From positions 1-46,425 of IMG/VR virus record IMGVR_UViG_3300020020_000061: 46,425 bases of DNA; one strand, 5' to 3'. This DNA comes from a virus. Shown here piece by piece: positions 8,808 to 17,070 of this stretch. Within the stretch, counting starts at the first letter, position 1, and each line of letters opens with the position of its first letter. Made by a program: the position numbers and the translations under genes. The notes under the pieces were generated by a model. That model was not told where the DNA came from, did no database searches, and saw nothing but the letters and a program-made list of their open reading frames with translations.

Positions 8808-9443
8808 TTAAACTCCCGCAGCACCGTAACTTCCCGCATAATCAGAACAGAAATAATTCTCACGGAAGTTTGCTTGATAGAAATATGTCAAATTGTTTGA
8901 ATATCTCCAATCAACCAATGCTGTTTCAATTCCTTGTCTGATTAAACGTGTGAATCCATGTCTTTTAGCCAGCAAGAACCAAGCTGTATCGCTTCCTCCT
9001 GCGACTGTACCCAACCAATGCGAAGTCCATACCGTAATACCAAGTGCAGAACGATAAACGTTCACATTGTTATTAGCACTATCAGCAATCAACGCTGAAT
9101 CGGTAATCTCACGAGCGTGTTTCCATAAAGCTGGCGGAACTAACAACACCGCTGCCGAACTTCCTGAAATAACTCCCGCTTGATTCTTTTGTTCCATCAG
9201 ATTAACAAGAGCTGTATTGAGTGAAGTTGGCGACAATGCTGAACCTGCACCTGTGGCAACATTTGATTGCGTACCACCTCCAATTAAAGGATGAGATGCA
9301 GAAAAGATTGCTACTCCGTCGGCAGTCAATGCAGTCGTAAATCCATTCCTAAACAAACCGAAAGCTGTGAAGTCTTGCGTGTTCTTTGCTTGTTCTGCGA
9401 AGTCTTTGACATCGGCAGCCCAAACTCCATGCCTTTTTGTTAT
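8808..9443 (-). CDS. Major capsid protein, exon 2 (C-terminal 211 aa)
   Basis: The capsid frame is open from just after an in-frame TAA near 9456 down to the stop at 8808. It reads ITKRHGVWAADVKDFAEQAK, then FGLFRNGFTTALTADGVAIFSASHPLIGG and later VWTSHWLG and TRLIRQGIETAL, the signature of HK97-like major capsid proteins that begin with a bundled helix before the P-domain. The exon boundary is set at the predicted intron 3' guanosine (9444); the exact base is inferred. Joined to exon 1 in frame it gives a 318-aa protein, a normal length for this family. Without splicing, translation from exon 1 would stop inside the intron. Confidence 0.85.
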   Translation of the reverse strand: MTKRHGVWAADVKDFAEQAKNTQDFTAFGLFRNGFTTALTADGVAIFSASHPLIGGGTQSNVATGAGSALSPTSLNTALVNLMEQKNQAGVISGSSAAVLLVPPALWKHAREITDSALIADSANNNVNVYRSALGITVWTSHWLGTVAGGSDTAWFLLAKRHGFTRLIRQGIETALVDWRYSNNLTYFYQANFRENYFCSDYAGSYGAAGV

Positions 9444-10174
9444 CGTAGTAGCTCTTTATCCACTACATCATTGACTCTAAATATAATTCTGCCTTTTTAA
9501 CAAATTCTATGTCCTCTATTACTTGTAGTGAGAGATTGCATTCTCTGCAAAGTAATCCTCGTATCTTTCCTGTTTGATGGTTATGGTCTACGCAAGGTTT
9601 TATTTTGCCAAACTCGCAATCACATATTGGACATTTATTGTTTTGTTTAGTAAGTATTGTATTCCAATCCTCTCGTGTAAGAGAGTATTTTCTATTAAGA
9701 CGAAGGTCTGAACGATATTGAGCAACTTTGTGCTTTATCTTTTGGTAGTGTTCTTTAGCTTTCGTTTTCCTACCATCCAAATCTTGAGAATACCAGAGAT
9801 TATTTTTTACTCTGCATTCTCTACAAGTCTTGTTTCTCTTACCCCTAAAGGTATTGAAATCATTAGCTTGTTTGTCTTTCTTACAATATATACATTTTAT
9901 GATAATCATATTGTTATCATAGCATACTTATATTTATTTATCAATGTTCAGACTATATCTTCACTATTGGTTTTTGACTGTTTGATTTTTGTCCAGTGTC
10001 GGGATTTCGTGGAGTGATTATATTCTATTTCTAGTTTCACACTCTAGTCGTTCGCCCTTGTAAATCTTTTAACTTTTACCTTGGGTCGGGATTGTCCATT
10101 GTTGGAGTTCCCCCGAATTAACCCGATTTATACAACACACATGGCTACGCTAACTGAAGCGTAGAACCCCAATA
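9444..10174 (-). ncRNA. Group I self-splicing intron in the major capsid gene
   Basis: The minus strand holds the group I core in the right order. P/Q region: TCGGGGGAACTCC then GGACAATCCCGACCCAAG (10079-10119), close in style to phage T4 td. R: GAACGACTAGAGTG (10040-10053). S: GAAGATATAGTCTGAAC (9946-9962). P7 pairs GACTA with TAGTC. P6a pairs GTAAA with TTTAC, and P8 pairs GAGTG with CACTC. Hairpin CTACGC/GCGTAG (10145-10164) could be P2, and GTAGT/ACTAC forms a terminal P9-type stem. The 5' site after CCT at 10175 and the 3' G at 9444 are my best frame-consistent choices and may be off by some bases. The endonuclease frame lies in the P9 region. Confidence 0.88.
9463..9909 (-). CDS. Intron-encoded endonuclease VII-like HNH protein, 148 aa
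   Basis: Two Cys pairs in the N-terminus (CIYCKKDK, CRECR) and two more around the catalytic site (CPICDCEFG and CRECN) bind zinc. The catalytic segment is CVDHNHQTGKIRGLLC, the signature of the recombination endonuclease VII family (His-Me/HNH fold). The frame lies wholly inside the intron, downstream of the core and ending just before the 3' splice site, which is the usual place for a homing endonuclease. It should cut intronless capsid genes and drive copying of the intron. Confidence 0.88.
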   Translation of the reverse strand: MIIIKCIYCKKDKQANDFNTFRGKRNKTCRECRVKNNLWYSQDLDGRKTKAKEHYQKIKHKVAQYRSDLRLNRKYSLTREDWNTILTKQNNKCPICDCEFGKIKPCVDHNHQTGKIRGLLCRECNLSLQVIEDIEFVKKAELYLESMM

Positions 10175-10495
10175 AGGGGAGTTTATGTTGTCGTCAAATA
10201 ATTGCTTGCTAATATTGATGCCTTGCGCAAACGTTAAGATTGCAGTTGTTTGTTTGTTTCGAACTGAAGGAGTGGAAAGCGGAACAGCAACTGTCTCTCC
10301 GATTGCAGGGAATAAACCTGACCCTTTGTTAATAGACTGAATCCAAGCAGCATGGGTCGTATCTTGCGGCTTGAAGATATCCGAGGTCGTAGCATGCGCT
10401 ACTCCAGGGAATGTCTCATCATAGTCAAACTGTTGGAAAAACACTTTGTCCAATTCAGTTTGGACTATGGAAAAATTCTGGGCTTCAGTAAACAT
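10175..10495 (-). CDS. Major capsid protein, exon 1 (N-terminal 107 aa)
   Basis: The ATG at 10495 opens MFTEAQNFSIVQTELDKVFFQQFDY and continues through a region ending LFDDNINSP, after which the frame runs nine codons into intron sequence and stops at 10145. The N-terminal half of an HK97-fold capsid protein is present and the C-terminal half is missing, which is what revealed the split. The start is preceded by TTGACT and TAGAAT with the latter only 7 nt from the ATG and no SD. It follows the decoration-like gene, as is common. Confidence 0.85.
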
Positions 10496-10523
10496 TTTGT
10501 AATTCTAAATTAAGTTAATAATA

Positions 10524-11018
10524 TTAAGTCAAATCTGAAACTCCCGCTCGGAATGCAACTGCGACTTTTCCTGGATATTTAGCAACATCAAGTGGCATAA
10601 TGACCAACCCGTTTGTTGCTCCATCAGTTGCTAAAACTGTATAAACACCTGTCGTTAAGTCAATCAAAACCCTATCACCAACCAATGCGTCATACTCAGC
10701 TTGAGTATCAAACGCTACTGCTGAATTTGGTTTAGCTAACCAAGTTATTCCTGAATCAATCGGAATAACGTCAACTGTTCCTGCGGCTGAAGCTGTTTGT
10801 GTGGAAGTTGTTTGCGCAATTCCCACAAAAAAATCAGTAGCAACAACAGGAGTATTAGTAGCAGGTTGAGTAACAACCGCCGCACCGAGTGCACGAGCAA
10901 CTGGTTCACCAGGATTGATGATTGTAGTAGAAGCACCAGCCGCTACCAAACATTTCCTACTGCCACGACCTCCATTTGAGCTATTCTGCTCTAGAATCGT
11001 AAAGTCTCCTATTGCCAT
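10524..11018 (-). CDS. Capsid decoration-like protein, 164 aa
   Basis: The product (MAIGDFTILEQNSS...) has the composition and length of small head-decoration proteins: beta-rich, with phrases such as NPGEPVARALGAAVV, GIAQTTSTQTASAAGTVDVI and DTQAEYDALVGDRVLID. These match the fold in which a short beta barrel sits on the capsid surface. It lies between scaffold and capsid genes. The assignment rests on order and style, not on a catalytic motif. Confidence 0.7.
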   Translation of the reverse strand: MAIGDFTILEQNSSNGGRGSRKCLVAAGASTTIINPGEPVARALGAAVVTQPATNTPVVATDFFVGIAQTTSTQTASAAGTVDVIPIDSGITWLAKPNSAVAFDTQAEYDALVGDRVLIDLTTGVYTVLATDGATNGLVIMPLDVAKYPGKVAVAFRAGVSDLT

Positions 11019-11053
11019 AAATAATTCTGTATTAGATTGATAATTCTAACTAT

Positions 11054-11557
11054 CTATGTGCCAGCGTATCTTCTCAAGTTCTTTTTGTATCGTTCAATAT
11101 CTTTGTCTGACCAACCTTTAGCTTTGAAAGCTGTTAATTGTTCAGGAGTTATTTGAGTTCCCACTACGGGTACACTCTCTGTATGAGAACCAGTTGAAGC
11201 TGAAACGCCAGTCTTATTTGAGATAGCTAGTTTGAGTTCGGAGTTCTCTCTTAAAGCTTTTTTTATTATTGCTTCTTGTTCTCTAGTTATTTCCGCTAAA
11301 CGGGAATTAGCCACAGTTTCAGTTGCAATTCTTCTCATCCTATCGTCATCGCTTTCATTTTCATCGGAAAAATCAACTTGCTTTGATTTTGCTTTCATCG
11401 CAGCCATTTTCCAATTTGCAGATTCTTCAATAAGACGATTTTTTTCAGCTTCTAAAGTAGCAATCCGAGACTCATAGTCGCCACTATCAACAGTAGTGGT
11501 GTCTGCCTGGACTGCGGCGGGTTCAGTTGTATTAACCGCTAGGGTTTCTTTATCCAT
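11054..11557 (-). CDS. Capsid scaffolding-like protein, 167 aa
   Basis: The acidic N-terminus (MDKETLAVNTTEPAAVQADTT) leads into a coiled coil at residues about 28-100 (YESRIATLEAEKNRLIEE...). A short basic C-terminal segment (FKAKGWSDKDIERYKKNLRRYAG) would contact the capsid. This layout and the place just before decoration and capsid genes are typical of scaffolding proteins. No protease domain is seen in it. An extended -10 promoter lies upstream at 11632-11640. Confidence 0.7.
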   Translation of the reverse strand: MDKETLAVNTTEPAAVQADTTTVDSGDYESRIATLEAEKNRLIEESANWKMAAMKAKSKQVDFSDENESDDDRMRRIATETVANSRLAEITREQEAIIKKALRENSELKLAISNKTGVSASTGSHTESVPVVGTQITPEQLTAFKAKGWSDKDIERYKKNLRRYAGT

Positions 11558-11622
11558 AATTTATCAAGCCATTTTTTTAAGGTATAGCCAACCTTTTTAT
11601 ATGATAAAAATAACTAATTTAA

Positions 11623-12141
11623 TTATAGCACATTCTTATTTTTTAACACAAGTTTGGTTTTGATATTAAATGCTTTCATATTTCCATAATCATAAAGGCG
11701 ATGGCACGAGACACATAAACTCATCCAATCATTTAACTCCATTTTATATTTTCCACTCTTATTTGCCCAGTGATACATTCTATCCTCATCATCCAAACCA
11801 CAATTTTCACAATGATTAGCACTCCCAAGTTGAGCAATAATACGATGATGCTTTCCCGTATAACCTATTTTATCACCTTTCCACCACGGACTATTTATTC
11901 CTTCACCCCATTGAGTAGCTAACGCTTTTCTTTGATTCTCGTTTATAGTTTTTCCTTTTTGAATCTCGCTAATTTTCTTTTTAGTTTCTTCTGTATGTTT
12001 ATGTCCTCGCAATGATTCCGCACGCCTCCTATATATTTCCTGTGCCTTTTCTTTATCTTTATGCCATGCTGTCTCTTTTGCTATTCTTTCTTTAGAATGT
12101 TTTTTTCCTAAATTATATGTATGTCCTTTTGTAAATGGCAT
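11623..12141 (-). CDS. NUMOD3/HNH homing-type endonuclease, 172 aa
   Basis: The N-terminus holds NUMOD3-type DNA-binding motifs (GKKHSKERIAKETAW, HTEETKKKISEIQKGK), each common in GIY-YIG and HNH homing enzymes. The C-terminal half has CENCGLDDEDRMYHWANKSG...LCVSCHRLYDYG, a zinc-bound HNH nuclease. It is inserted between the 115-aa gene and the scaffold gene and begins two bases after the former ends. Function: site-specific cutting that mobilises its own gene; no flanking intron core was seen. Confidence 0.87.
   Translation of the reverse strand: MPFTKGHTYNLGKKHSKERIAKETAWHKDKEKAQEIYRRRAESLRGHKHTEETKKKISEIQKGKTINENQRKALATQWGEGINSPWWKGDKIGYTGKHHRIIAQLGSANHCENCGLDDEDRMYHWANKSGKYKMELNDWMSLCVSCHRLYDYGNMKAFNIKTKLVLKNKNVL
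11632..11640 (-). promoter_or_regulatory. Extended -10 promoter for the capsid genes
   Basis: The minus strand reads TGTGCTATAAT, containing TGCTATAAT, at the very end of the NUMOD3-HNH gene and about 75 bp upstream of the scaffold start. It would let scaffold, decoration and capsid be transcribed independently of the inserted endonuclease gene. Confidence 0.5.
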
Positions 12142-12142
12142 A

Positions 12143-12490
12143 TTATTTTATTTTTGATAAAGTTTCTAATATATTTTTCTGTGTATCTAATAAATATAAC
12201 ATAGCTCTCCCTTTTATTAGTTGGTTTTCCAATATACCTTCATCTTTAAACATTGCTTTTTGAGCTAGAGCATTCGGTGTTGAAAAAAGAATCTTCCACA
12301 AATCTGAAGCTAATAACATTTCAGCTTCTTGTTTCAAATTCTGAAGCATTACTTTATCTTGTTGAACGCCTCCAATGTAAACTATTCCCGCTTTATCAAC
12401 CGAGATAATCTTTTTAGGGTCAACCACACTTAAGAGTTTAACTAATCGTTCTTCAACCAATTCTTCTATATTGGTGTCTGTTTTTGGCAT
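12143..12490 (-). CDS. Conserved-looking phage protein near portal, 115 aa
   Basis: The protein is mainly helical (IEELVEERLVKLLSVVD...LKQEAEMLLASDLWKILFSTPNALAQKAMF...GRAMLYLLDTQKNILETLSKI), with a central IVYIGGVQQDK turn. I recognise the style as one found next to portal genes in other phages, without a known function. It overlaps the preceding 88-aa gene by one base. A head-assembly role is inferred from position. Confidence 0.65.
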   Translation of the reverse strand: MPKTDTNIEELVEERLVKLLSVVDPKKIISVDKAGIVYIGGVQQDKVMLQNLKQEAEMLLASDLWKILFSTPNALAQKAMFKDEGILENQLIKGRAMLYLLDTQKNILETLSKIK

Positions 12491-12756
12491 TATTCCATCG
12501 TTACGCTTTTATTGATAATGTTCTCAACACTTTTAAGTTTAGCTTTGGCTTCGTTTTCTAACATTGTGGCTTCGTCTACTGAAGTAGTTATAGGAGGATT
12601 ATATATGATTGGAGGATTATAAGTGAAAGTAGAACTAGAAGTTGCAGAAACTTCCAACGATTCAATTAGAGTTTCTAAAATACCTCTAATGTAATCTATT
12701 CTGGGATTCTCTTTCTGAAGTTCATCTAAACATTTTTTAAGTATGTTTTTATTCAT
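12490..12756 (-). CDS. Hypothetical protein, 88 aa
   Basis: The protein starts with a helix (MNKNILKKCLDELQKENPRIDYIRGILETLIESLEV), has a short Pro/Tyr repeat (YNPPIIYNPPI) and ends with another helix. Start and stop overlap both neighbours (ATGA-type), so it is translated with them. No family was recognised. Confidence 0.6.
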   Translation of the reverse strand: MNKNILKKCLDELQKENPRIDYIRGILETLIESLEVSATSSSTFTYNPPIIYNPPITTSVDEATMLENEAKAKLKSVENIINKSVTME

Positions 12757-13160
12757 ATATCAAACCAATTCGTTTTTAAACTGTCAAGTTTGCGAGCTTT
12801 CAATTCATCTGTAATGTTTGTCTCTATTTCATTCTGCATCCCTTCCACTAATTCACGAGCTGTAAAGATAGACTCATCATTAAACAATTCAACCATTGTT
12901 TTAATATCTTCAAATTGCGGACTTTTAGGGTCAAGTTTTTCCGTAAGTTTTAATTCATTGAATTTCTTTTCTTTCATCTGTGCCAAGAACTCTTGCATTA
13001 TCATATTGCCGAGTGAAGTCAATAGATATTTAGCATCTTCTATTGAAGTTGAAGCTTTAATTAGACTAGGAAAGAACTTGTCTTTCACGAAAGACCTTTG
13101 ACGCCTAACTTCTTGAACATCTCTTATTCCTTTTGCAATTTCTTCTTTAGTTCTATTCAT
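12753..13160 (-). CDS. Hypothetical helical protein in packaging block, 135 aa
   Basis: The product is highly helical and charged from end to end (MNRTKEEIAKGIRDVQEVRRQRSFVKDKFF...LKARKLDSLKTNWFDI). It overlaps both neighbours by 4 bases. No motif was recognised. The place between portal and scaffold suggests a head-assembly or internal protein. Confidence 0.6.
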   Translation of the reverse strand: MNRTKEEIAKGIRDVQEVRRQRSFVKDKFFPSLIKASTSIEDAKYLLTSLGNMIMQEFLAQMKEKKFNELKLTEKLDPKSPQFEDIKTMVELFNDESIFTARELVEGMQNEIETNITDELKARKLDSLKTNWFDI

Positions 13161-13498
13161 TTCTTTAATTTTGGTCTACCTCTTTTTTTAATAACTTCTT
13201 GAATCTGTGGAACAACTTCAGGTGGAATAACTGGATTTGGAATTGGTTTAACAAGTCTATTTTCAATCGTTTCAACTAGAATGAAAAAGAGTTTAGCCAA
13301 ATCTGTTTCGTTACTTTCAAGATATTTCTGTAATGCTTCCACATTGAGAGCAGTTTCAATGTCTTTAATCAAATATCCATCAGAAACTACTCTGTTATTT
13401 TCAACATGTGTGGGTGCTTTCTTTTCAATGCCAAATATCTCGGCTATCTTTGCACGAGTTGATAATGACAGCTCAAGCCATTTTGAATACAGAATCAT
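13157..13498 (-). CDS. Hypothetical protein with basic AT-hook-like tail, 113 aa
   Basis: The body is helical (ALQKYLESNETDLAKLFFILVETIENRLV). A Pro-rich linker leads to KKRGRPKLKK at the C-terminus, which matches the AT-hook core (RGRP), a minor-groove DNA-binding motif. It lies directly downstream of portal. It could bind DNA during packaging; this is inference from the tail motif. Confidence 0.6.
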   Translation of the reverse strand: MILYSKWLELSLSTRAKIAEIFGIEKKAPTHVENNRVVSDGYLIKDIETALNVEALQKYLESNETDLAKLFFILVETIENRLVKPIPNPVIPPEVVPQIQEVIKKRGRPKLKK

Positions 13499-13502
13499 AA
13501 AT

Positions 13503-15572
13503 TTATTTACTTAAAGTTGGCATAATTGTTGAACTCATTTTATTCTTTAAAGGCGATTTTGCCATAGCAGACGCAAGCGGACTATTACCAGCGGCGGGCA
13601 TACCGCCTTCCATTCCTGCCTGCATTTGTTGCGCATTCATCATTGCTTGTTCTTCGGGAGATGGTTGTTTTGCCATATATTTTTCAGGGTCTTTCTTTGT
13701 CATTGGATTTGAAATCATTAGAAGTTTAGCAGTTTCAATCGGGTCAAACATTCCAGGCGGAGCTGACACCATTCTATCGTATTGTTCCAAATTATAGCTT
13801 CTCTCGAGGTCTTCACTGCGTGGATTAAGAACATCAGGATGAACCGCAACTAGATATTGCAACTCACGAAACATCGCTGGATTAGCTTTAGCAATAGTCA
13901 TCTCTTTTTGTTTTTCTTCTTCTAACAAATCAAATGAAGATTCAAGATAATTTTCTTCTGTCATCTTCTCAGGCACACTGTTAGTAAATTCTATCTTTTT
14001 ATTCTTCTCGCCTGTCTTTTCTAAACCTTTTAAGAAGAATGTCTTGTAAGTAAGTTCACTATTACCTGTGATTTTAGCCACATCAGGCAACGTTAAATAT
14101 TGAACAATGTCGCCAACTCGCAATTTACCGAAATCTCTAACATGTTTAGCAATCATTTGTAAGAATAAACCTAGCACAGTGTTAGCGTTCTGTTCCAATC
14201 TTGATATTTCAAATGCAGTCTGCGAACCTTGTTCAGCCACTCCTTGTTGTAATGGTTCTTGCGAACTCTCATTGATTGATTTCTCAACCACAGACAACAT
14301 ATCCAATCCCGCTTTAAGGTCAGAACCTACATTGATAGCTCTTAAATCAGCGTCAGGACTGCTTAAAGTAGTAACAGCCCCAGGCACAATGACATCGGAT
14401 GCGATTATCTCACCGCCCACATTCACCATTGGTTTAAAGATAGCAAGATATGTTCCGTCAATCACCATCTGGTAAAGTGTATTAACAATATCAGAATCAT
14501 GCTGAAGCTTAAAAGCAAGAGACTTATAATAGAAAAATCTGTTATTGATAGGTTCATAACCAAATTTGTCAAATGGATAAAGTTTATCGTTTCTGGGATT
14601 TGGATTGTTGAAATCAGTCAACATCACTCGGTTGACCATTATTATTTTTATGTCTAAATTCTTGTTCCAATAAGTAACTTCTTCCACATCTTCACTTCGC
14701 ATATTCGGGTCATAGACATAATAAAATTGTTTATTAGCATCGTCGTAAATTGTTTGCACACCTGGACGAACATATTTGAAATTATCATACACTCCGTTGT
14801 ATTTCGCTCTCGCATCGCTGAAAGCATAAACCTTTCTCCAGATTAGAAAACCTTGTCTTTGAAGGTCAGGTTCGTAGAAATTCTCAATCAATAATTGTGA
14901 AACAGGCACAACACAATCAGTAAAACAAGGATAAGATTCGTCCAATATCTTTTCTTCTTTCCATTTGCCGTTTATCTTCTCTGTTTTAACTGTGCGATAG
15001 ACTTCGGCATATTCTGTATAACCGATAGAAGCAGGACTAGAAAGGGCTGTTATAACTCGTAAGAGGGCTATATTCGAATAGTTTGAGACATCACCTGACC
15101 ATTCCATCAAATCTTCCATAACTTGAGCCGCTTCTTGTTGTTCATCGCTTGATTCATTGTAGGCGAATATCTTAGGAAAGATTAACCTGGCTGTTGCGTG
15201 AGCTGCGATTGAAATACATTTATTTCTAACAATCGGTCTGATTGCGCGAGAACGCCAAGCACTCTGTGGACTGCCTTCCCACGCTTCACCGTTGTTCGGT
15301 TGATAAGTATTGAAAGACATCTGGTCATATTGGTCACGAGAGATTAAAGATAAATCATTAAATTCCACTCTCGGAGTGTATTGATTTTGAACTCCTTGCG
15401 CAAAATGTTTAAGGATAAGAGAAGAAACTGTAAATTGTTCTTCCGTTTCGTTGTATTCAGAAACTTCGTCGCTAATAGTTCCATCTTTATTGACTGCCGT
15501 TCTCATTAGAACAGCTTCTATCTTTTTTATTCCACTTCCGCTTTCTGTTTCTTTAGTAGTTAAAATTGACAT
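13503..15572 (-). CDS. Portal protein, 689 aa
   Basis: The gene follows terL immediately and is large and mixed alpha/beta, the normal place and size for a podovirus-type portal. Supporting phrases are the N-terminal stretch with SAWRSRAIRPIVRNKCISIAAHATARLIFPKIF, a long helical region with IVNTLYQMVIDGTYLAIFKPMV, and the later helical segment with FEISRLEQNANTVLGLFLQMIAKHVRDFGKL, where a Q-rich loop (QEPLQQGVAEQGSQ) precedes the helix as in portal wing and stem regions. The C-terminus is Met/Pro/Gln-rich and flexible. A TATAAT box ends 7 bases before the ATG, so the mRNA could be leaderless. Confidence 0.82.
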   Translation of the reverse strand: MSILTTKETESGSGIKKIEAVLMRTAVNKDGTISDEVSEYNETEEQFTVSSLILKHFAQGVQNQYTPRVEFNDLSLISRDQYDQMSFNTYQPNNGEAWEGSPQSAWRSRAIRPIVRNKCISIAAHATARLIFPKIFAYNESSDEQQEAAQVMEDLMEWSGDVSNYSNIALLRVITALSSPASIGYTEYAEVYRTVKTEKINGKWKEEKILDESYPCFTDCVVPVSQLLIENFYEPDLQRQGFLIWRKVYAFSDARAKYNGVYDNFKYVRPGVQTIYDDANKQFYYVYDPNMRSEDVEEVTYWNKNLDIKIIMVNRVMLTDFNNPNPRNDKLYPFDKFGYEPINNRFFYYKSLAFKLQHDSDIVNTLYQMVIDGTYLAIFKPMVNVGGEIIASDVIVPGAVTTLSSPDADLRAINVGSDLKAGLDMLSVVEKSINESSQEPLQQGVAEQGSQTAFEISRLEQNANTVLGLFLQMIAKHVRDFGKLRVGDIVQYLTLPDVAKITGNSELTYKTFFLKGLEKTGEKNKKIEFTNSVPEKMTEENYLESSFDLLEEEKQKEMTIAKANPAMFRELQYLVAVHPDVLNPRSEDLERSYNLEQYDRMVSAPPGMFDPIETAKLLMISNPMTKKDPEKYMAKQPSPEEQAMMNAQQMQAGMEGGMPAAGNSPLASAMAKSPLKNKMSSTIMPTLSK

Positions 15573-15579
15573 TAAATAA

Positions 15580-15585
15580 ATTATA
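15580..15585 (-). promoter_or_regulatory. -10 box (TGTTATAAT) placed for leaderless portal mRNA
   Basis: The minus strand reads TGTTATAAT, an extended -10 box. A start site about 7 bp downstream would fall at 15573, next to the A of the portal ATG (15572). It is inside the end of terL. The same spacing is seen upstream of several other late genes. Confidence 0.45.
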
Positions 15586-16873
15586 ACATATTTGGATAAT
15601 GAGTGTGTGCAACTTTAGGTTTATCTTCCAACTCTGGCGGTAATCCTTGCATCGTCTGAAATGGAATTAAATTGTTTCTTGGCATTGTTGACTGTGGATA
15701 GTGTGTATAAGCTTTAACTTGATTTGGATTATGAATGGAAGATAATGCGTAACGTATTGCATCCATCGAATGACTGAAATCATGTTCAGGTTCTTGCAAG
15801 ATTTTACCATCTTTGTCCATCTCCCACAAATATCTTCTATATTCTTTAATAATATTTAAACTTCTTTTTGTTACAGAAATCTGTTGACTTTGAATAAATT
15901 GTATTCCTTGATGAACGCTATCTTTCCCTTTCTTGGAAGGAAGAATAGTAATTCCAAATAGACGAATTTCATCTATGCTTTTAGGTTCGGCACTGTCGGC
16001 AATCGTAATAGCTTTTTTCTCTTGATTCTTGAGAACATCCGCTATCTGTTTATTTAAAAGACCTTTGGCGAAAGCAAGTTCGTCTACGATATATCCTCCA
16101 TTGTAATAATATATCGCCACGACTGCCGTAGGGTCGTTTGTATAGCCGAAATCCACGCCATAACGCTCAAGGCGAGCTTCAAACGGTATTTCGTCAATAA
16201 TCTGCCATCCAGTATAGATACGCTGTTCTGTCGCTCCTAATTGTCCTAATCCATAAACTGTCCACCATGCTATGTTTCCTTTATGACTTTCAATCTCATC
16301 TACCATTACTTTGTCCAATGCTTCGTTGTCTAAATAAGTTAAAGTTATGAAATCAATATCATCTTTACGCATTGGAAGAAGTTCTGTGTAGAACCAAAAT
16401 TCTTCTGAAGGATTCCAGTCTAACCAAATTGTTTCTCTCGTTCGTGTTATCAACTGGTCAACTATTTTGTAATCCAAGTTATTACATTCATTCACGAATA
16501 AGACATCACGGCGCGGACCGTGCGCTTTCCCATAAGTATCTACCGAGAAGAATTCTAATTTGTTTCCTGTTTCAAATGTGTAAGTGTGTTTCGTTCCATG
16601 CCAGAGTACATCTTTCCAATATCCTCTGTCTTTCATAATGTTCTGAAAATCCAACATCGCTCCTTTCTCAAGATGTGGATAACTTTCAGAAACAACAGTC
16701 GCTAACTTCTCTCCTTCTTGTTTTGTCTGACAATAATCTATCAACCAAACAAGGATTGAAATTGTCTTGCTTGCCGAAGTTCCACCTGCGACTGCACGAA
16801 TACGCCTTGACAACTCAAAGATTTGTTTCGTAGCTGAAACATCTTTGTATGAAAATTTGCGTTCTTCTTCCAT
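15581..16873 (-). CDS. terL: Terminase large subunit, 430 aa
   Basis: This is the ATP-driven DNA packaging motor. The ATPase Walker A is a variant GGTSASKT (residues 30-37), the Walker B is VLFVNE with the catalytic Glu at 129, and the C-terminal RNase H-like nuclease has Asp241 (YGVDFGYTND), Asp293 (IADSAEP) and Asp371 (HSMDAIRYAL). Length and motif style match the PBSX/Terminase_3 type. It is preceded by a small-terminase-like gene and followed by portal. A TATTAT box sits 7 bp before the ATG. I am confident of the assignment. Confidence 0.95.
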   Translation of the reverse strand: MEEERKFSYKDVSATKQIFELSRRIRAVAGGTSASKTISILVWLIDYCQTKQEGEKLATVVSESYPHLEKGAMLDFQNIMKDRGYWKDVLWHGTKHTYTFETGNKLEFFSVDTYGKAHGPRRDVLFVNECNNLDYKIVDQLITRTRETIWLDWNPSEEFWFYTELLPMRKDDIDFITLTYLDNEALDKVMVDEIESHKGNIAWWTVYGLGQLGATEQRIYTGWQIIDEIPFEARLERYGVDFGYTNDPTAVVAIYYYNGGYIVDELAFAKGLLNKQIADVLKNQEKKAITIADSAEPKSIDEIRLFGITILPSKKGKDSVHQGIQFIQSQQISVTKRSLNIIKEYRRYLWEMDKDGKILQEPEHDFSHSMDAIRYALSSIHNPNQVKAYTHYPQSTMPRNNLIPFQTMQGLPPELEDKPKVAHTHYPNML

Positions 16874-16903
16874 TTGGTTTATAATATAATTAATTTAATA
16901 CCG

Positions 16904-16967
16904 CACAACTTGTTAAAGGGAGTTGTGAGCAGTAATCGCTCGCTTGCCCTTTAACTGGCGAGCGATT
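16904..16967. other. Two hairpins with complementary loops upstream of terL (kissing-loop candidate)
   Basis: Hairpin A pairs CACAACT (16904-16910) with AGTTGTG (16921-16927). Hairpin B pairs AATCGCTCGC (16934-16943) with GCGAGCGATT (16958-16967), a perfect 10-bp stem. Loop A contains GTTAAAGGG (16912-16920) and loop B contains CCCTTTAAC (16947-16955), exact complements over 9 nt. On the plus strand hairpin B is followed by a T-run, so it could also end plus-strand transcripts. It lies in the ~200-bp gap between the terminase genes. Confidence 0.75.
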
Positions 16968-17070
16968 TTTGTTTCCATACTTTGAACGTCCAGCTAACTC
17001 TGGTAACATCCTGCTATTGATAAGCAGGTGTTATTTTTCTCTTCTTCTCTTTTTCTTTCTTTCTTTTTTC

